DNA of 64,000 bases from Maea johnstoni (taxonomy: Eukaryota; Annelida; Polychaeta; Spionida; Magelonidae), in contig OZ012693.1 in NCBI GenBank assembly GCA_963942565.1, positions 4,108,880-4,172,879 of the forward strand, read 5' to 3'. This document shows positions 40,111 to 52,600 of the stretch, one piece after another. The position numbers and the translations under genes were made by a program. Within the stretch, counting starts at the first letter, position 1. Each line of letters begins with the position of its first letter. Under the pieces are notes generated by a model. That model was not told the DNA's origin, ran no database searches, and was given only the letters and a program-made list of their open reading frames with translations.

Positions 40111-41091
40111 GGCAGAAGTAAGACCTTAAGACACCTGGGATTCTTGGTTAATCTTTCTTGTTTGCTTATAATTTCCTCCCATGTCTCAGCTCGCTGCCCT
40201 GATATCTCTACTGCCTCTCAACGCTCAGGAGGGGAAACCTATACCACTTAACCCCTACACACCTGGAGCGCCCTCATGCTCTGACTCATATGGAAATATC
40301 TCGAGAAAAAGATGATATATTGAGAAATATTGGACTGAAATTTATTTTTCTTGTTGGGTTTAAGAATCCCTCTCCAAATATTTTTAACTAATTCAATAGT
40401 TGATGAATTATATCAAGAATTAGCAGACTATATGTGGAATACAGATTCAAAAGGGTTAAGGAAACTTCTACTAGATAAATATAGTGTGAGGACTCTCAGA
40501 AATCTGGCTCGGATTTGTTTTCTTCTTGATTTAAGCATGCGTTGTCAGACCTCTAGGTACATGGCATACCAACCTGACCTGATGTGTTGCACCACATTTT
40601 TCAATGTTTAGCAATAAGTATTGAGATCGACCCTTTTATCCCTTTAGAGTTTAAAGAACTACCCTCTTTATCAAAAAGCTTTATTGTTGTACCCTGTCTT
40701 GATTATCCCCTCCACTTTCCCCCATGTCCTGAGTAGGGTATTAAATGGTTTACACAATGTACCATTTTGCTCCCACTCCGGTAGGATATTAAAGCTCACT
40801 CCAGCTAGGATTTCTATAGGTCTGCTACCTCTGGAGATGATGAAGACCATTTGACCTTCAGGTGTGACCTCTGCGCACCATTATGATGCTCCATTGAGGA
40901 GCCTTAGCGATGCTGTGTGATGTTGTGTTGTCTCATCACGTTAATGACAAGCCTAAGAGAAGCTAATTGTCCCCAGCAGACCGCCAGTGATTGTCCTCGC
41001 TCCTAACTAATCATACAACCACTACTACGCACCCTCTTGTGTGCCGCCTTCAGTGCAACCCCATTACAAATACTCTTTCCACTTTAGCATT
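40111..41091. other. Intron, nothing specific seen
   Basis: The frame at 40351-40611 has no recognisable domain. Confidence 0.45.
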
Positions 41092-41216
41092 TCACAGGTA
41101 CGAAGGAGTACCTGTACCCCGTTAGAAATACTGTTTCTAGGCGAACCTTTCACAGGTACATGAGAGAGAGTACCTGGACGAGAGAGAGTACCTGGACGAG
41201 AGAGAGTACCTGGACT
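41092..41216. repeat. Short GTACCTG-containing repeats
   Basis: CACAGGTAC occurs twice (41092 and 41151), and a GAGAGAGTACCTGGAC unit is repeated three times in tandem between 41163 and 41215. Confidence 0.8.
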
Positions 41217-41377
41217 CCCTGCCTCCTTATTCTTGACACTCATAGCATGAACATTGTTTCACCTATTCATTGTTCTCCTAACCATTTTCTCGCCTGGCTA
41301 TGATTTCGAAAGGCTGCTAACTTCGGGATCCGTCATCTTTATTTTTTCCTCTGAATGTTTGCTGGGATTTATTAAAA

Positions 41378-41800
41378 GTGGTGCCATCTGCTGATGATCA
41401 TCATCATTTTATAGTGCTGCCATATACTGGTGATAATAATATTACAGTGCTGCCATCTACTGGTGATACTAATGTTACAGTGCTGCCATCTACTGGTGAT
41501 AATAATGTTACAGTGCTGCCATCTACTGGTGATAATAATGTTACAGTGCTGCCATCTACTGGTGATACTAATGTTACAGTGCTGCCATCTACTGGTGATA
41601 CTAATGTTACAGTGCTGCCATCTACTGGTGATGATAATGTTACAGTGCTGCCATCTACTGGTGATGATAATGTTACAGTGCTGCCATCTACTGGTGATAA
41701 TAATGTAATAATGTTACAGTGCTGCCATCTACTGGTGATAATAATGTTACAGTGCTGCCATCTACTGGTGCAGATCAGCTACTGTGCTGCCATCTGCTGA
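41378..41800 (-). repeat. 33-bp minisatellite of CTCF consensus sites
   Basis: Thirteen units start at 41378, 41414, 41447, 41480, 41513, 41546, 41579, 41612, 41645, 41678, 41719, 41752 and 41784. Spacing is exactly 33 bp from the second to the tenth. Each reads GTGCTGCCATCTACTGGTGA plus a 13-bp linker (ATAATAATGTTAC type). On the minus strand the core is CCAGTAGATGGCAGC, matching the CTCF consensus CCASYAGRKGGCRS at 14 of 14 positions in ten units. Edge units carry CTGCTGA or CATATACTGG variants. Homogeneity of the central units implies recent amplification. Because 33 is a multiple of three, an open frame (VLPSTGDNNVT repeats) runs through it; I regard that as an artefact. Confidence 0.93.
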
Positions 41801-41814
41801 GCTTCATACAACTA

Positions 41815-41850
41815 TAATGCTGTACAAAATAAGTCTCAGCATTGGAAGGG
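41815..41850 (+). mobile_element. Right end of a TTAA MITE
   Basis: TGTACAAAATAAGTCTCAGC then ATTGGAAGGG, followed by TTAA (41851-41854), matches the right terminus of the copies at 60501 and 63261. It begins about 15 bp after the last CTCF-type unit, and the left end is not recognisable. Confidence 0.55.
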
Positions 41851-41854
41851 TTAA

Positions 41855-42912
41855 CAATTAACCATAACCCACAGAATTCTTTTTTTTTCTGTATCCTGCT
41901 ATCCAGCCCCAGAGCTCACCCTCAAGCCCACTAACATCCGACTCTCATGTCTCTCCGCACGTCATACGCGAGAGAGGAACCCGCGCTCCTCACTCTAGTG
42001 CATTGTCATAACTTTTGGGAAAACGGACGGTAATAAATTGCTGGATGTCATGAAAAGTTGGTGTGCAACCAGACAAGCATGAAATTTAGTGACTGGTCCA
42101 TCCTGTAGCTACCTAGGCAATTATTCTGTGATAAGTTGATGATGTGGCTAGTGTTATTATGATGGCCTGCGGTAGGGTATGGCATGGCAGGCGTGCAGGC
42201 AATGGTCATGCTGTGCGGTGACTTGGTTCCACGATGAACACAGCTCTGTGGCTTGAGATACGACAGTGACCCTTGCTGCTGCCGACTGGACTCATTTCTA
42301 TATGATCTATGGCTTCTCAGGGTCCTACGTCAACCATGCTTCATAAGCCAGTATGATTTATCCAGGGTGTTATATATTTCACGCTGGTCCCCCTACTCGC
42401 ATGACCACTCCCCCTTAATACCATATCCCTCCCCCCTTCCCTAGACCCTCGTGGTGGCAAGATGATTTCAATATCCCTTGCAGTATTAGTAGTAAATATG
42501 ACCCTGAAATATGTAGTTGAGCTAGAGGGGCCAAGCCATGTGTGAAATGAGATGATGAAACGAAGCTGAGGTTACAATGGCGGCGGCGGCGGCGGGCGTC
42601 TCTGATGTGCGGCGTGAGTGTGCGTGCGTGTACGCCTTAAGTGGAGTTCACATACACGGCTTAGGCCGCTCCTCCTCAGGGGCCAGGAAGGAAGCAAAAA
42701 TAGTGCCCAACATCCTTAGAAAAATACGCCCGTTCAGACGCCTGTATGCGAAGAAAGAATTAAATGAATTGTTTGTTCTTATTTTAACTTCTAATTGTTT
42801 TAATAACTGGATGATATTTATTAGTGTGGTGCATATAATGATTGTATATATATAAGTCTGAAAAAATCTTATTTAGTCATATTCTTTCATATCCAATTAT
42901 TAAAACAGCATA

Positions 42913-42915
<3 letters not shown>
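41855..42915. other. Intron, nothing specific seen
   Basis: A TTTTTTTTCTG...ATCCAG acceptor-like word near 41905 has no matching strong donor. (GGC)n at 42580-42596. No gene. Confidence 0.45.
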
Positions 42916-43000
<85 letters not shown>

Positions 43001-43062
43001 AGTAACAGAGAGAGAGAGAGAGAGAGAGAGAACGAGAGAAAGAGAGAGAAAAGAGACAGAGA
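42916..43062. repeat. (AG)n microsatellite
   Basis: About 40 uninterrupted AG units, then an interrupted purine-rich tail. Confidence 0.95.
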
Positions 43063-46026
43063 GAAAGAATAGAGGAGCGACCAGAGATACAGAACAACAT
43101 CTCTCTGTTTAAAGTTCATGTTGTTGAAATTTTTATGACTTGAAGTGACACCTAGGGTTCATGAGAATAACCAGGGTTCCCTAACAAACATGTTGACCTT
43201 GTTTACCTGCGTCCCATCGCTCAGGAGCCCCCACGAGTCCCAAGCCACTCAAGTGTCGAAAAAGGTCACATTTTCCGCATTGTACTATCAAATCTCATGT
43301 GGGATGCCATTTTGGGAGTTGTGAAAAGTTGTATTCTTAATTGGCCGAGTGAGCACTGGTAATAAAACATCTAATTGCACTTATTGAATAGGTGACATTG
43401 TGTAGGATTTTTTAAAGTGGGGAGAGGGGGATAGTGACCTTTAGGATTGTGTGACCCAGCAGTAGTCCTGATGGTAGCCGGGTTCTGGCGGGCACTACTG
43501 GGGGGTTTTGGGGTGTCCCGCGGGTACGGTTAGCCAACTATGGTACCCCTATGAAACCATATTGTCAGGTGATGAGAGAAAGCACTGCATGACAAGTTCA
43601 TGAAAAATGCACACTGATAAACAATTCAGGTGTGACCATACCCTGTGCAGTATACATGGTCCTGGACTACTGCACGATTAAACAACATTGGGAACATGTA
43701 TATTGTCACTAAGAATATCATGTACATGTTCCATTTTCACAAGTCTCAGACTGAAGGCCCTGCATGTGTATAAGTAGGAATGCGGGTTAAGGTGGTATTA
43801 GGATGAAAATGATGACAGTTGTGAAATTAAACAGACAGGATGGTTGCGTGCATCGAGGGCTGGAAACACGCGGCTGGCAGTCCTGTATTATTTCGAGCTG
43901 GTCCAGCAAACCATCAAACTTAATGTTGCAGGCAAAAAGCAGGTTAGCCAAGCATAAAGCTGTAGTGATGACAAATACAGGCCTGCTACCCTATATACCC
44001 ACACTATCACAGCCACTTTCATTGAATAATATATCCACCTATTCACTATATATGGCTAGGGTTATGAATTTGACGATTCAAGTGTGAGATTTGTATTGTA
44101 ACAACTGCTTCCCCGAAGCAGTGACGAAATTGCAGGGCAGTTTTATTAGCTGAGGTCATAATAAAAACTGGGAAGTCTAAATATCGCATCATGTTTCATT
44201 CCTACCATTCTGTAGATTCATTCGACATCTGGTGCAGTGTATGAAGGCCATATCTAGATGAAGGCAGACCCCAGGAAGTCAGTCGCCCACGTGCTATTTC
44301 ACTACTGCTGAATATTAGTACTTTTCTTGTTCCAAATCCTCTCTATCCCTCCTAATAGTTCATTTTTTGATGATAAAATATCTGTATATAAGGTCTATGA
44401 CCTAGCAACTGAAAAAGTATTTTTCGTAAGTATCAAGTTTTATAATTAGGAGGTTTTTGTATTGATGCAGCATTGTATTTTCATTCACAATAAGCATTTG
44501 TTATATATGATTTTTTTTTGTTTTCTGTTTGATAATTTGGAAATAGCGATGTTGATGATGATGATAAATGATGATGATGCCAGTGACGACAACCATAACT
44601 AGAGCCTTGAATTTGAGTTTCCCGAATAATATACACGGTTATTACTAATAATTAGTAAGCCCTACCCCTCGTTACATTTCATGAATCTTGCGCCTATAAG
44701 AGTGTACTCCTACCATCAGAATATCATGTTGTGGAGATTCTGGGTTTGAAATGTTGTGGTTTAATTGGCCAGTAAGGCTCTTAATAGCAGTTACATCTGG
44801 GAATAATAGATGGTGCCAGTTCAGGATCATTTAGTTTGTACTCAAGCATCCCACAACTTCTGAGATCTCACAGCGGAGTCTTTGCTTCTGCTCTCACACT
44901 CTTTGTTTTCTCATTCACCATCCATGGTTTGGGGCCAACAGTGATACATGATACCATGCGGTAATGTGTATACCAAACCAAATCCCCAAACCAGCCATGG
45001 TTAGTGAGTTGTAACAGTTTTATGAGGGCAGTGCTGTGGTGACTCAGGGGAAGTGGAATTTATGTAGGTTTTATTCATAAACATCATATCCCTCCATTTG
45101 TTTATTGCCCCATGGCCTAGAAGTGGGGTAGGGACATGCTCATTTCATCTGGGTTTTAACCCCTCAATATGCTAATCTTGAATGCCCATTAGACTATAGG
45201 CTGCTGTACAACTGAACACATGCCTAATGGCCAGCCTCATCTGTGTATGTGAGTGCAGTTGTAGGTACAGAGAGGGTTCAAGGGGTTTCGACAATCCACT
45301 CTTTAAAATTCAAAATATTCATTTTCTTGCCGAGAATTGTCAAATTGTCACTTTCTCTTTGTTTTTTTCCCCTAAACCAGTGACTTAAGCTGTTGAAAAC
45401 GATGTAAAAACCCCATTGCTTCTTTCATTCCTAGATCTACCCCTTCTTCAGAGTTTAAAATGAAACCCCCCCTCTCTGATACGGAATGAATCCCCCACAT
45501 AGAAATCTGGAAATGCCTTTTGATAGGAGTAGAAGGCTGGGGAATGGAATCAGTCATAATTTGCTCAATTAGTTGCGTGTCTAGTAGAATGCTGCTCAGC
45601 TGGGTGGTCATTTGGCCGCGCTGGTCACACAATCCTATCAACAACACTCAAATAAAGGAATTAGCATCCCCAGGATGACAGCCAAGACAACTGCATTGGA
45701 ATCATAATTAACTTACCCCTCAATCACCGCTCTTGTTTATACTGCTATTCTCATTAAACCAGGAAAGATACTTCTACTCAGTTGTTTGTTAAGGAACAAA
45801 TACGTTGATTCTTTAGTGACTACAGGTCCCTTTGAAAAATTGACATTTTGATATATATTACTTCTGAAACAACTGACCATTATGAAATGAACTGTAGAAA
45901 ACCAGAGAATTCCTAGGATTATCTTAGGAAAATCCCAGAACTTCTTAGGAAGTCTCATAGGATGAGAGAATTGTTTTAAAAGATTAGTTATTTCATATCC
46001 TCTGATTGCAGTTTAAGCCTCATAGT
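43063..46026. other. Intron, no supported gene
   Basis: Unique sequence without recognised domains, RNA genes or transposons. AGATGGTGCC near 44810 is a degenerate CTCF-like word. Confidence 0.45.
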
Positions 46027-46028
46027 TA

Positions 46029-46088
<60 letters not shown>

Positions 46089-46120
46089 AAGTAGAAGTAG
46101 TAGTAGCAGTAGTAGTAGTA
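46027..46120. repeat. (AGT)n microsatellite
   Basis: About 30 AGT units with AGA/AGC variants at the right side. Confidence 0.95.
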
Positions 46121-46455
46121 TTAATGTAATGATGAAGCTAGAATACCAGAACAGCAATTACATCATCCTTCATTTCTCTTCAATTTTGACACATTACCTA
46201 ATGGCCGTCTAATGAAGTACCTGATTAATGATGTAATACTGTATCTCCCTCATCTTTGATCTGCATGGCAAGTCTGGACTATATCAATTAGCATTAATAT
46301 ACAGTCTGTGACATTGGACCTTCCTCCTTTGTTTTACCATTCAGGGATGCAGACTGGTCTGTTGTGTTACTAATGATGAGAATTAGCAAGCTCAATAGGA
46401 GCTTGTGAAATATTCAGGCTCGATCCAAATATTTATCAAAATTTCTATATACAGT

Positions 46456-46566
<111 letters not shown>

Positions 46567-46700
46567 ATGAAAGAGGGAAAGAGATAGTGGCAGACACAGA
46601 ATAAAAACAGCACCAGAGAAAGAGAGGCAGGGTGAGAGAGGGATCGAGGCATACAGAGAGAGAGGGAGTACTCAGAGAGACAGAGTCAGAATGAGAGAAA

Positions 46701-47819
46701 CAATATCAGAGTAGAAGAGATATAGTGTGAGTTGTTAGTGTGCTATGTTGAATGAGTGTGAGCGAGATTTAAGGTAGTTATGGGCTTGTATGTTCTCACA
46801 CCTAACAAGTGTAATAGGCCTGTGATGAGACTCTAATGTATAGGCTGATTAGCCCCGATGCCTAAATTGATTCTCCTCTGACTCGCAGAGGCCAAGAATC
46901 GATGCAGAATACTACAGCACTACTACAACTAGCAGCACCCCCACCACCACCACAGAGAGAAGCTGTGGATGATGCTATGTGTAATTGTTGAACGGTTGTA
47001 CCTAACCCAATCAATGCACTTATCACACCAGTCCTGCTTGTGCTTCACAACTGGACCGGTTCTCTTGCTCCCTCGGTGCCTTGCTTCCTAAACATCTCCC
47101 AAGGCACTGTGCTGATTGAAGACATTTTAGTTCTCTGTGAAATCTGACTGTATTGGAATTCTATAGTACTACCAATACAGTGAAACCTATGAAATGCTGA
47201 TACCTCAAGGGCAAATAGATGTTCATACATGGAGGTGTTCACATCTTTGGAATAGAAGAGATGAATCCATCATAAAAACACATGTCTGAAGTTTCCACAA
47301 TACGTAACCCTGGACATATTTTTTATAGGAAAGACCTATTTAAAATAGGATGGGGTCACCTCTTGAAAAATTTCCACATTTTGAGGTCTCACGGTTCTGT
47401 TTATTATGATATTTCAAACTTCTGGTGAAAGAACATATTTTTGTGATTTTGTAATAAAGAATGATAGAATTTAAAGCATAGAGAAATCTTGATTCAAGTC
47501 TCTCAACCTACAGTTTTAGTATTCTAAACACACATTCTTGTAATTGAATACTTTAACTTCAATCTTTATTTTGACCTTGGCACACTTATAAATTATAGCA
47601 TATACTGCGAAGTTCCTAACTTTATCATCTATTAAAAGGCTAACATAGTCAGAATCCTCAATATATCAAGTAGTTATTGAAAGAGGGCAATCTCAATTAA
47701 TCTCAAGCAGAATCTTTTTAAGGTCAATAACTAAATCTGGTTTGAGAATCTTTTCAAAAATGCGTCCACCTCTCGAGATTGTGGAATAAATGATTTTGAA
47801 TATGAAAATGGAGGAGTAA
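46701..47819. other. Intron, nothing specific seen
   Basis: No supported feature. Confidence 0.5.
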
Positions 47820-48345
47820 TGTTATTGGCGCGGCCCTGTTGAGGGTTTTAATAAGCGGGGTATTTTGACAAGGGAACTGGCAAGGCTCTGGGAAGCTGGT
47901 GAAAAGAGAATGTCAGTTTGGACTGGCTCAGCATCGCTGACCTGCCTTCGCGAGCTGGCTGCGGCACGTAGCCCAGAGCCGCCGCGCATGCATACAAATC
48001 TCGCCGCGTCTTACGCAAAGTTCACCTCCCTCCAAATCCTGACAACCCTCCTTGTCCAAATATCACATTCCAGCCTCCATCTCGAAACCGAGAGAGAGCT
48101 GCCGAGTTGAGGAGAGTCGTCCTAGTCGTCGTCGGCAACTACGGCTACGGCGGGCGTCGGCAATTTACCCGACACCGAGACTCACACTCAGTTTAATCCG
48201 TGTTTGGAGGTATTAAGGAGCAATATGGGGATTTGGAGCGGGTTGCTGCCATCTTGCGCGGGCTCCGCCAGAAAGCTTTCACCCAGCTGAAAAGCTGATT
48301 TTCGCTGCGGATTTTACAAATTACAAACCCTAAGCAAGGTGCGTC
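47820..48345. promoter_or_regulatory. CpG-rich island with YY1-type site
   Basis: One of the most CpG-dense stretches in the intron, with GCGGCACGTAGCCC, GCCGCCGCGCATGC and CGTCGTCGGC. CTGCCATCTTGCGCG near 48245 holds, on the minus strand, a YY1-like AAGATGGC. This would suit an internal promoter or a poised regulatory island. The frame at 47865-48110 has no recognisable domain. Confidence 0.35.
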
Positions 48346-48475
48346 GTCACCTGACTGGATTAGAGAGGCAGAAAAAAGCCTGAGATGGATTTTGCAGATT
48401 GTATTTCCAGGCTGACAAGAGAGTGGTTTTTGGCTTAGACGACGCTGGGCTGGTGCTTAGTGGTTCAGGTCTTTG

Positions 48476-48489
48476 CCTATAGAGGGCAG
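48476..48489 (+). promoter_or_regulatory. CTCF-like site
   Basis: CCTATAGAGGGCAGCACT matches the CTCF consensus in its AGRKGGCRS part, with two mismatches in the left part. It shares TATAGAGGGCAGCA... or ATAGAGGGCAGCAC with the site at 30370. Confidence 0.35.
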
Positions 48490-48999
48490 CACTCGTCTTA
48501 CATTCAAAGTTTCTTGCTTGTGGCAGATTTCGCTTAGTCTATGTGTGTATTAAATGTGAATCTGGAAGAAATGTGAATTAAATGCGAGCTTTAAAAAAAT
48601 CATGTAGGTGTATGGTCACAATATTTATACTTGATGACAGTTAATGACTTTATTTATATCTTAGAGAACTCATATTAGTCTAAGCTTCCATTGATGATTA
48701 TATATAAGGTTGATAATATAGTACGGTTATTATGCAAATGTTCAGCTTGCCTTTTGGGAAATAAAGATTTCTGAATAGATAATTGGTTTGGGATTAATTA
48801 ACCAATGTTTGGAATAGGTCGGAGTATGAACAAATGCTATATACAGTGTGATTGACACTGTCTGGATCTATAGTTTGTTTATCCGCACAGTTTTAACCCT
48901 TTTTTCTCCGCTGGCCTTTTCGCCTTTTCCTGCGATAGACACTTCACTAATTAGTCCCTGCTGAGGAAATATGTAGTGATTACATCACAAGAGCCTAAT
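48490..48999. other. Intron, nothing specific seen
   Basis: TTTTAACCCTTTTTTCTCCG near 48891 may be a decayed MITE end. Otherwise nothing. Confidence 0.4.
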
Positions 49000-49330
49000 C
49001 CATTATGCCATATTTTAATTGTGAATTGCCATGGTTTTCGCCTCGGTTGCCACCATTATCATGGTGATATATTGCCCATACTCACTCCTCCAGCCTGGAT
49101 TTAAACTCAATGGCCCCCTAGGGTCAGTACAAATGGCCCAGTTATGATACCGCTTATTTGCCAAGACTATAAAGGAATGCAAATTCATTGATGGAAAATT
49201 TGCATAATTGCCGAAGGAGGATCGACTGTTTTGAATTAAATTCCTCGCTGCCGCAGTTACAGTTTGCGGCTGATGAGCCAAATGGTTTTGATTGAAATAT
49301 TCATTGAGTATTTACTCAGAGTACAATGAT
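49000..49330. promoter_or_regulatory. Candidate enhancer: POU-Onecut-POU arrangement
   Basis: ATGCAAAT at 49177-49184 and its inverse ATTTGCAT at 49198-49205 are perfect POU octamers flanking an ATTGAT Onecut core at 49187-49192, all within 29 bp. A further ATTGAAATATTCATTGAG and AATGATTAATTG follow downstream to 49337. The surroundings are complex and repeat-free. The motifs are seen; enhancer activity is inferred. Confidence 0.45.
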
Positions 49331-50283
49331 TAATTGAAGATTGGCATAATTTATAGAAGTAAAGACTTTTTCACTATGTGGGTATATGCAGGGATTGCTA
49401 AAACATTATTTATCATATTATGTACACTATACCAATTTAATGTTGCTATGAATTGTCCTGATTATGAATAATGTGACATTCCTGAACTTACCAGACAGAT
49501 GTGATGATAAGAAAAAATGAATAGAAATAAATAAGAAGTACATGAGACATATTTCCTAGTATGTATTATAAAGTAATCAAAAGAGAGAACAAACATGTTT
49601 ATGTTATCTCTAAGGTCAAATCAGAATTTAACCCCATTTTATCTACTTTTTCTAGTGACCCCCTATACTACTCCTGCCCTTTTATCACAAAACTCCTGTG
49701 CCCCTTACCTACCTGAGCAAGGTGATTTATAGTATAATACGAATGTCTGTCTTCTCCCAAATGTCTTGATTTGCATACAGGGAGTTAGACTGTTCTGAAG
49801 AGAAGTTAGACTTGCTGCTGTGTGCTGTATACAGGTCAAGGGATCTGGCAGGAAGAGGCCAGATAGGATCAACACTGACCTTTTCCTAGTAAATGTGGAA
49901 TATCTGTGACAGCTGCTTCACCCAGTATATTACATTCTCAAGGAATATTATAGTCATATCAGGATACAATTTCCTCCTTTGCTTATTAAACTCAAAGTAT
50001 AAGGAAAAGTAAGAACTTGATATCTTTTTTAAAGATTCCATATTCAAAATTATGAAAATTTAGAATTGAATATACAAAAATAATGAAAATTAAAAAAATT
50101 CAAGTAGTAATTATAATTTTTTAACAAACATGATGAAAAACAATATATAATTTATAAAGGAAATAAATGCAAATAAAAAATCTAAATCAAATAAATTTCA
50201 AAGTTAAAGATGAAAAGGATGCCCATTCTAAAACATCTTCAGATTAGTGATGCACAATCATTTACCTCAATCGAATATTTCTG
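49331..50283. other. AT-rich intron, nothing seen
   Basis: No supported feature. Confidence 0.5.
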
Positions 50284-50390
50284 AAAATATCAATCTGTTG
50301 CCAGGATATTTCCATGCATGCCAAAAGCTGTTCCCAAAATATCAGTTTGTTATCAAGATATATTTCCACATGTATCAGACAATGTGTAAG
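50284..50390. repeat. Tandem duplication, about 53-bp period
   Basis: AAATATCA(A/G)TNTGTTNNCNNGATAT, TTTCCA and ATG segments are repeated at about 50285 and 50337. Confidence 0.65.
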
Positions 50391-51108
50391 CCCTAGATGT
50401 GAATGGGTTAAAATCTACCGTGTGGCTGCTGTATAAGCTAGCCTGTTCTTTGCACCTCCTCCTAGTTCCTCGCAGGTTCCCGAACAAGTCCCTCTCTCCC
50501 CGAAGCCCCAGGTCTGTAAGTGGCTTTGTAATTCCAGTCCTTTAATCTCTGCCATTGATTTGACCTGTTTGTAGACGTCTGTGAGCAATTATTTAATTTT
50601 GACTTGTCAATCGGGCAACTTTAATGGCTACATTCATGTTATATTCATGCTACAAGTTTGCAAAATTGATTTGGGAGTAAAGCGTGTATCGTTTAGGTGG
50701 AGATGAGTGTGGTACAAGCGGGAACTCGGGGAGGGCATTGATTTATTGTACTGCCTATATCAATATTAACAGGAATTAGCCACTAATAGTTACTAGAGCT
50801 TGCCAATTATCTAATTAAAGCTACTTATGGTAAATTGACGGCATTTATGATACGATTACACATAAAGAAAAAAAAATGTCATATCCAGAAAAAAATGATT
50901 ATGTAATATGTCATGATTTCAGGTGTGGATTTGTATTGGGGATGGGGAATATGGGAGAGGGGGCAAGTTTTGAAATAACCATTTCAATTAACAGGTATTT
51001 TAAGATATAATATTATATTTCATAACTAGATGTAACAATAACAATTCTGAGATTTTTTGTAAATTGCCTCATCAATTATTAGATGAAAAGGCTCCGGTAT
51101 TTACGAAT

Positions 51109-51112
<4 letters not shown>
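50391..51112. other. Intron, possible conserved non-coding DNA at 50560-50840
   Basis: The 50560-50840 part is complex, with AATTATTTAATTTTGAC and CTAATTAAAGC homeodomain-type words. Weak evidence only. Confidence 0.25.

Positions 51113-51197
<85 letters not shown>
51113..51197. repeat. (TA)n microsatellite
   Basis: About 42 TA units. Confidence 0.97.
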
Positions 51198-51198
<1 letters not shown>

Positions 51199-52281
51199 TT
51201 TATTTCCTGATTGCTACCAGTAGTAGAAGTGATAAATATTTTGAATGATGGTTATTCAGCATAGTATCTCTTATAGAATGTTTATTGTTAGAAAACATAG
51301 TTTTTAATGAATGGAAAGATGAGCAATGAGATTTAGGAATATTTAGTGTATAATTCTTCCCCTAATATAAGAAAGATTAGATTCCCGTTCCTTTCCTTGC
51401 CACACCCTGCTAGCTGCTGGCTGCAGTGGTAGTGGTAAACTGAAGCAGCATTAGCGAATAGCACGGAGACTGCTGTCCATGTGTTAAACTCCAAGGCTGG
51501 TTCAGGATGACTCAGGTTGAACCCTAGGCTTATTTTCCTGCCTGCTACGCCGGCCGCTGCCGCGCACAAGTTCATCAAAGACCTTCGTGAGAACGCCTCG
51601 GTCTGCAGCCAGCTCCACTGCGGGGCTTTTAAGTAATTTAGGCATCTCCACTCCCAATTCAAATGTTTCCCTTTGCAAAATAATAGCGTTTAATTCGGGG
51701 ACAAGTCTGTGAGTAATTGTTGCCATGGCAACGGGGGAGCCGTGTATTAATTTAGCTTCCACCCCTCAAGTGGACAGAGTACGCCTGTTTTTTCACGTTT
51801 GGCGATTCATAATTAATAGCACCCCAGCAGCAGGCTTGATGAAGATGGTTCTTCATGTGTGAGGTAGGTTTTGGGGGAATCTGACCTGGATATCTAGTTC
51901 TATGGTGGAGAAGCATGAGAGGAGTATAGGAGGAGGAGAAGGAGGAGGAGGTTCGGTGGCCGCTGAACTCAATGCATATTTTATTGTACTCTTGCTCAGA
52001 TGAACTCCGGTGGCGGTCCTCAAGTGAAACTCGTGCTCATAATTAAACTGGAACATCTGGCCACACACACATTCACACATACACACATTCACACACACAC
52101 ACATTCACATAGTTCTGCCTGACTAGCTGTATTATTGCTGTTGGAACATTCTGCTGCTCTTTTTCTGCTTCAGCCTCCATCTGCTGGATTTGTCTTTATA
52201 TAGAAACCACAGGGGTCTTACGGTGGCATTTCATATAGGCTAGAAATATCTGACATTTGTAAGCTTTGCATAGGTCGCTTG

Positions 52282-52282
<1 letters not shown>
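51198..52282. other. Intron, complex block at 51440-51840
   Basis: 51440-51840 is GC-balanced and repeat-free, with two overlapping minus-strand frames that lack domains, so it may be conserved non-coding DNA. A (CACACATT)n-like tract lies at 52060-52110. Confidence 0.3.
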
Positions 52283-52358
<76 letters not shown>

Positions 52359-52396
52359 TACACACAAATATATTACATATGGATAAATACACAAAC

Positions 52397-52477
<81 letters not shown>

Positions 52478-52478
52478 A

Positions 52479-52567
<89 letters not shown>

Positions 52568-52600
52568 TATAGTTATATAGTTATATATAAACAGTAATTT
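52283..52600. repeat. Compound (TA)n tract
   Basis: Two long TA runs (52283-52350 and 52397-52562, with short interruptions) separated by a CACA/TATA mix, followed by three TTATATAG units. Confidence 0.95.

Noticed and set aside
41378-41800. 140-codon frame of VLPSTGDNNVT repeats as a repetitive protein
   Set aside because: The 33-bp period keeps more than one frame open; no signal peptide, splice context or flanking coding sequence. CTCF-site content explains the conserved part better.
42577-42855. Frame starting MAAAAAG near a (GGC)n run
   Set aside because: Alanine run comes from the trinucleotide repeat; the rest is unsupported and drifts into AT-rich DNA.
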